Positions 15,350-18,131 of a stretch of 18,131 nt of DNA are shown in pieces. The notes beneath the pieces are model-generated. The model saw only the letters and a program-made list of their open reading frames with translations. It had not been told where the DNA came from and made no database searches. The DNA is taken from assembly GCA_937892395.1 (NCBI GenBank), contig CALAGJ010000133.1, forward strand, positions 1-18,131, given 5' to 3'. Positions within the stretch are counted from its first letter, which is position 1. Each line of letters begins with the position of its first letter. Source of the DNA: an uncultured Parafilimonas sp. GTDB taxonomy: Bacteria > Bacteroidota > Bacteroidia > Chitinophagales > Chitinophagaceae. The position numbers were made by a program, and so were the translations under genes.

Positions 15350-15410
15350 TATGTATCAACAATTAAATAAGAATGTTGGCAAGCTAATAAAACAGGGTGA
15401 ATATTGCAGC

Positions 15411-15429
15411 ATTCATTAAAAAAATGAAT
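15411..15429. repeat. Inverted repeat before tdk
   Basis: ATTCATT (15411-15417) and AATGAAT (15423-15429) are perfect 7-base arms around five A. It lies 14 bases before the tdk ATG and between two divergent genes, so an operator or a leader hairpin is possible, but A/T-rich chance is also likely. Confidence 0.3.
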
Positions 15430-15443
15430 CATAAAATTATTCC

Positions 15444-16001
15444 ATGTTTATAGAACCTACATCGCGAAGAGGTTGGATTGAAGTAATTTGTGGTAGCATG
15501 TTTAGCGGTAAAACCGAAGAATTAATTCGTCGGTTAAAAAGAGCACGCATTGCAAACCAAAAAGTGGAAATCTTCAAACCTGCCATAGACACCAGATATG
15601 ATGAAGAAAAAGTAGTGAGCCATGATAGTAATGCCATTATGAGTACCCCGGTAGAAAATTCACAAAAGATACTGCTGCTTGCGCAGGATGTAGAAGTTGT
15701 AGGCATTGATGAAGCTCAGTTTTTTGATGAAAATATTGTAATGGTTTGTGAAGCACTCATTAAAAAAGACATTCGTGTTATTGTGGCGGGATTAGATATG
15801 GATTTTAAAGGCCAGCCATTTGGCCCAATGCCACAACTGCTTGCTATTGCAGATTATATTACCAAGCTACATGCTATTTGTATGAAGTGTGGTAGCATTG
15901 CCAGTATATCATACCGCAAAACTAATCAATCATCACAAGTATTACTAGGTGAAAAAGATACTTATGAACCCCGCTGTAGAAAATGCTACTATGAGGATTA
16001 A
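15444..16001 (+). CDS. tdk: Thymidine kinase, class II
   Basis: The enzyme phosphorylates thymidine with ATP for nucleotide salvage. The 185 residues match the TK1-like class. The P-loop is GSMFSGKT (17-24). DEAQFF (89-94) contains the catalytic Glu90. The structural zinc site is formed by CMKC (Cys147, Cys150) and CRKC (Cys178, Cys181), and the lasso-loop segment around SYRK (156-159) contacts the nucleoside. The gene is complete with an ATG start and has its stop 54 bases from the converging DPP IV gene. Confidence 0.96.
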   Translation: MFIEPTSRRGWIEVICGSMFSGKTEELIRRLKRARIANQKVEIFKPAIDTRYDEEKVVSHDSNAIMSTPVENSQKILLLAQDVEVVGIDEAQFFDENIVMVCEALIKKDIRVIVAGLDMDFKGQPFGPMPQLLAIADYITKLHAICMKCGSIASISYRKTNQSSQVLLGEKDTYEPRCRKCYYED

Positions 16002-16055
16002 TATATTTTACTTATGCTCTAAATCTGTTTTGAAAGTAACTTTTGTAATGTAATG

Positions 16056-18131
16056 CTATCGGGCACCTGGTGGGCACCATTGCTTTAAAAATGTAGTATA
16101 TAAATTACTAAGGTGTTGAAATGTTCCTTTGCCCTCAGATATGCCGTGAGATCGGTTTGGATAAGCCATAAAATCAATCACTTTATTTTGCTTGATTACT
16201 TCATTTAAAAGTAATTCAGCATTTTGATAATGCACATTATCATCCCCTGTGCCATGAATATATAACAAATGACCTGCTAAATTTTTTACGTAGGTAATAG
16301 GGCTTCCCGCTTCATAATCGGCTTTATTTTCCTGTGGCACACCCATATAGCGCTCCTGATAAATATTATCGTAAGTAAACATACTGGGCACTGCAGCTAT
16401 TGCAATTCCTGTTTTATAAATTTCAGGATGTTGAAATAATAAATTGAGTGTGGCTGTACCACCACCACTCCAGCCCCAAACAGCTACTCTATCAGCATCT
16501 ACATATTTCCATTTTAATATTTCTTTTGCTGCCATTGCCTGATCCCTGATATTGATACGGCCTATATTTTTATAAATTGATTTTCTCCAGTAGGTTCCTT
16601 TTGGTGCCGGTGTACCTCTGCCGTCTAAACTTATTTGAATATAGCCATCACCCGCCATATCACCATTATATAAAAAATTTCCAGCAGCACCATACTGATC
16701 AGTTACAGTGGTGGCAGCAGGTTCGGTATATACATAAAATACAATAGGATATTTTTTTGTGCTGTCAAAATTTGTTGGCATTATTACATAACCATCCATT
16801 GTAATGCCATCTGCTGTGGTTACTTGTATCATCTTTACAGGGTCTGTAGGATAAGACAGTTCATCTTTTTCTGCCTTGATGGTGGTGTGGGCTGGGAGGC
16901 TTACCCAGTTTGTTTTTGGTGCAGTACTGATATTGCTCCAATTGTGCTGAGCATACATGCCATTTGTACTTAAATCATAATCATGTGTGCCATTTTCATT
17001 GGCCGGGCTCAATCTCTCGGCCGCAGCTTTGCCATCCATTTTTACACGATATAAATAGCTTTGTGTGGCATTATCTGGCGAAGCCATAAAATAAATATAG
17101 CCAGTTTTTTCATCCCATCCTTCTATCGTTATTACGTCATAATTTCCTTTTGTAAGCAAAGATTCCTTTTTGCCATCTCTTGTTACTTCATACACATGCC
17201 TCCATCCATCTTTTTCTGTAACCCATAAAAAGCAAGTGCCATTCTTTATCCATTCCCAACCTGTTGGATTATTGGCCCATCTTGCCTTTATATCAATCCA
17301 GGTATCACTTATTTCATCATATACGTTTTGCACATTGCCTGAGGCAGCATTACAATACATTACATGGCTTTCATTTTGCTTCCGATTAAGTTGTTGTATA
17401 ACAAGTTCAGTACTGTTTGCAGCCCATTCCATACGGGGTATATAGTTATTATCAGCTTCGCCGGGAATATTCATTTTTACTGTATTTCCATTTTCCACCT
17501 GCACGGTATAGATATAACATGGGGATGGCCGCTCACCTGTTTTTGGATATTCAACAGGCACTGTAAATGAATACAAGGAATCCGTATTATTGATCATCAA
17601 AAAGTTTCTGATTTTTGAAGCATCTATTTTCCAGTAGGCTATTTGCTTGCTGTCAGGACTCCATCTAAATCCATCTCTACAATCAAATTCTTCTTCATAA
17701 GCCCAGTCGAAAGTGCCGTTTATTAATCGGTCAGTACCATCCGTTGTAAGTGCCTTATTTGCTCCACTATTTATATCTTCCATATATATGTTATGGCCAC
17801 TTACATAAGCCACTTTATTTCCATCCGGTGATAGTTTTGCAAACATCAGCGAAGCTGTCGGCATATTTGCACCTACTTGCTTTAGTGTGTTAGTTGTTGT
17901 ATTTAATATCCAATAATCACCCCTTGTATCATAGCGCCACACTTTTTTACTATTGGTAAATAATAGAATTTTCTGTCCATCCTCGCTAAAAAAGAAGTTT
18001 CTAATTTTTATTGGGGACGATTTTCCGGCTGGTGTCAATTGACTTGTAGTGGCAATTGTTGTTTCTTCAAAACTGGGCATGCTCACTTTAATGATTCCTG
18101 CATCAGAAGATTTGTAATAGCTATTACCATC
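16056..18131 (-). CDS. Dipeptidyl peptidase IV-like S9 peptidase, N-terminus cut off
   Basis: The frame is open to the window edge and has 691 visible residues; full-length Bacteroidota enzymes are usually slightly over 700, so the missing start probably includes the signal peptide. An N-terminal beta-propeller occupies roughly residues 1-440, with the N-terminus-binding glutamates in FDWAYEEEF (141-149). The alpha/beta-hydrolase domain has the nucleophile Ser555 in WGWSGGG, the acid in GTGDDNVH (second Asp, residue 631) and the base His662 in NRSHG. Family members release Xaa-Pro or Xaa-Ala dipeptides from peptide N-termini, in the periplasm or on the surface. The GTG at 18086 and ATG at 18080 are internal, because homology-like sequence (DGNSYYKSSD) continues upstream to the edge. 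Numbering counts from the first visible residue. Confidence 0.95.
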   Translation of the reverse strand, partial: DGNSYYKSSDAGIIKVSMPSFEETTIATTSQLTPAGKSSPIKIRNFFFSEDGQKILLFTNSKKVWRYDTRGDYWILNTTTNTLKQVGANMPTASLMFAKLSPDGNKVAYVSGHNIYMEDINSGANKALTTDGTDRLINGTFDWAYEEEFDCRDGFRWSPDSKQIAYWKIDASKIRNFLMINNTDSLYSFTVPVEYPKTGERPSPCYIYTVQVENGNTVKMNIPGEADNNYIPRMEWAANSTELVIQQLNRKQNESHVMYCNAASGNVQNVYDEISDTWIDIKARWANNPTGWEWIKNGTCFLWVTEKDGWRHVYEVTRDGKKESLLTKGNYDVITIEGWDEKTGYIYFMASPDNATQSYLYRVKMDGKAAAERLSPANENGTHDYDLSTNGMYAQHNWSNISTAPKTNWVSLPAHTTIKAEKDELSYPTDPVKMIQVTTADGITMDGYVIMPTNFDSTKKYPIVFYVYTEPAATTVTDQYGAAGNFLYNGDMAGDGYIQISLDGRGTPAPKGTYWRKSIYKNIGRINIRDQAMAAKEILKWKYVDADRVAVWGWSGGGTATLNLLFQHPEIYKTGIAIAAVPSMFTYDNIYQERYMGVPQENKADYEAGSPITYVKNLAGHLLYIHGTGDDNVHYQNAELLLNEVIKQNKVIDFMAYPNRSHGISEGKGTFQHLSNLYTTFLKQWCPPGAR

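Noticed and set aside
1..18131. Search for CRISPR arrays, tRNA genes, transposases, toxin-antitoxin or defence genes
   Set aside because: No spaced direct repeats, cloverleaf-like sequences or proteins of these families were seen on either strand.

Overview
The window is a low-GC, densely packed chromosomal segment from a member of the Bacteroidota, most likely a Chitinophagales/Chitinophagaceae-type organism. This placement is inferred from gene content. It holds PorX (a response regulator fused to a PglZ domain, tied to type IX secretion and restricted to this phylum), a gliding-motility/T9SS type B C-terminal sorting domain, a DUF3109 protein, and several sites matching the Bacteroidota -7 promoter element TAnnTTTG. 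Start codons are preceded by A-rich sequence rather than clear Shine-Dalgarno motifs, as is usual in the phylum. I saw no tRNA, rRNA, CRISPR array, insertion sequence or integrase.

Layout. Positions 1-1304 carry yajQ (minus strand, cut by the window edge) and dapF upstream of it on the same strand. A bacilliredoxin-family gene (1487-1903, plus) ends in a strong hairpin terminator. Positions 1947-3116 hold a broken surface-protein gene with a damaged leader, a glycine-rich middle and a type B sorting domain, split over two reading frames. Upstream of it on the minus strand is an HD-phosphohydrolase/lpxD operon (3118-5389). porX (5507-7063, plus) is divergent from that operon and ends at a second hairpin terminator. 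A lipoprotein that looks like a clan GH-A glycosidase follows (7202-8503, minus). Next come lutB and a DUF3109 gene, translationally coupled on the minus strand (8759-10713), divergent from the riboflavin synthase gene ribE (10834-11424). Positions 11425-11916 are gene-poor with one doubtful small ORF. The rest is a small two-helix membrane protein, ribonuclease Z, Kdo transferase waaA, a conserved protein of unknown function overlapping waaA tail to tail, thymidine kinase, and a dipeptidyl peptidase IV gene cut by the right edge.

Functional themes. Most genes are core housekeeping: cell wall precursor (dapF), lipid A and inner core (lpxD, waaA), RNA processing (rnz), nucleotide salvage (tdk) and flavin synthesis (ribE). 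A second theme is cell-surface and secretion biology: porX, the sorting-domain remnant, the lipoprotein and DPP IV. I found no convincing new multi-gene system. The points most worth a second look are the multiply frameshifted type B sorting-domain gene next to homopolymer tracts, the GH-A-like lipoprotein, and the lutB-DUF3109 pair without lutA or lutC. Starts for four genes were moved to internal ATG codons or judged non-ATG after reading the flanking sequence; each case is explained in its entry.
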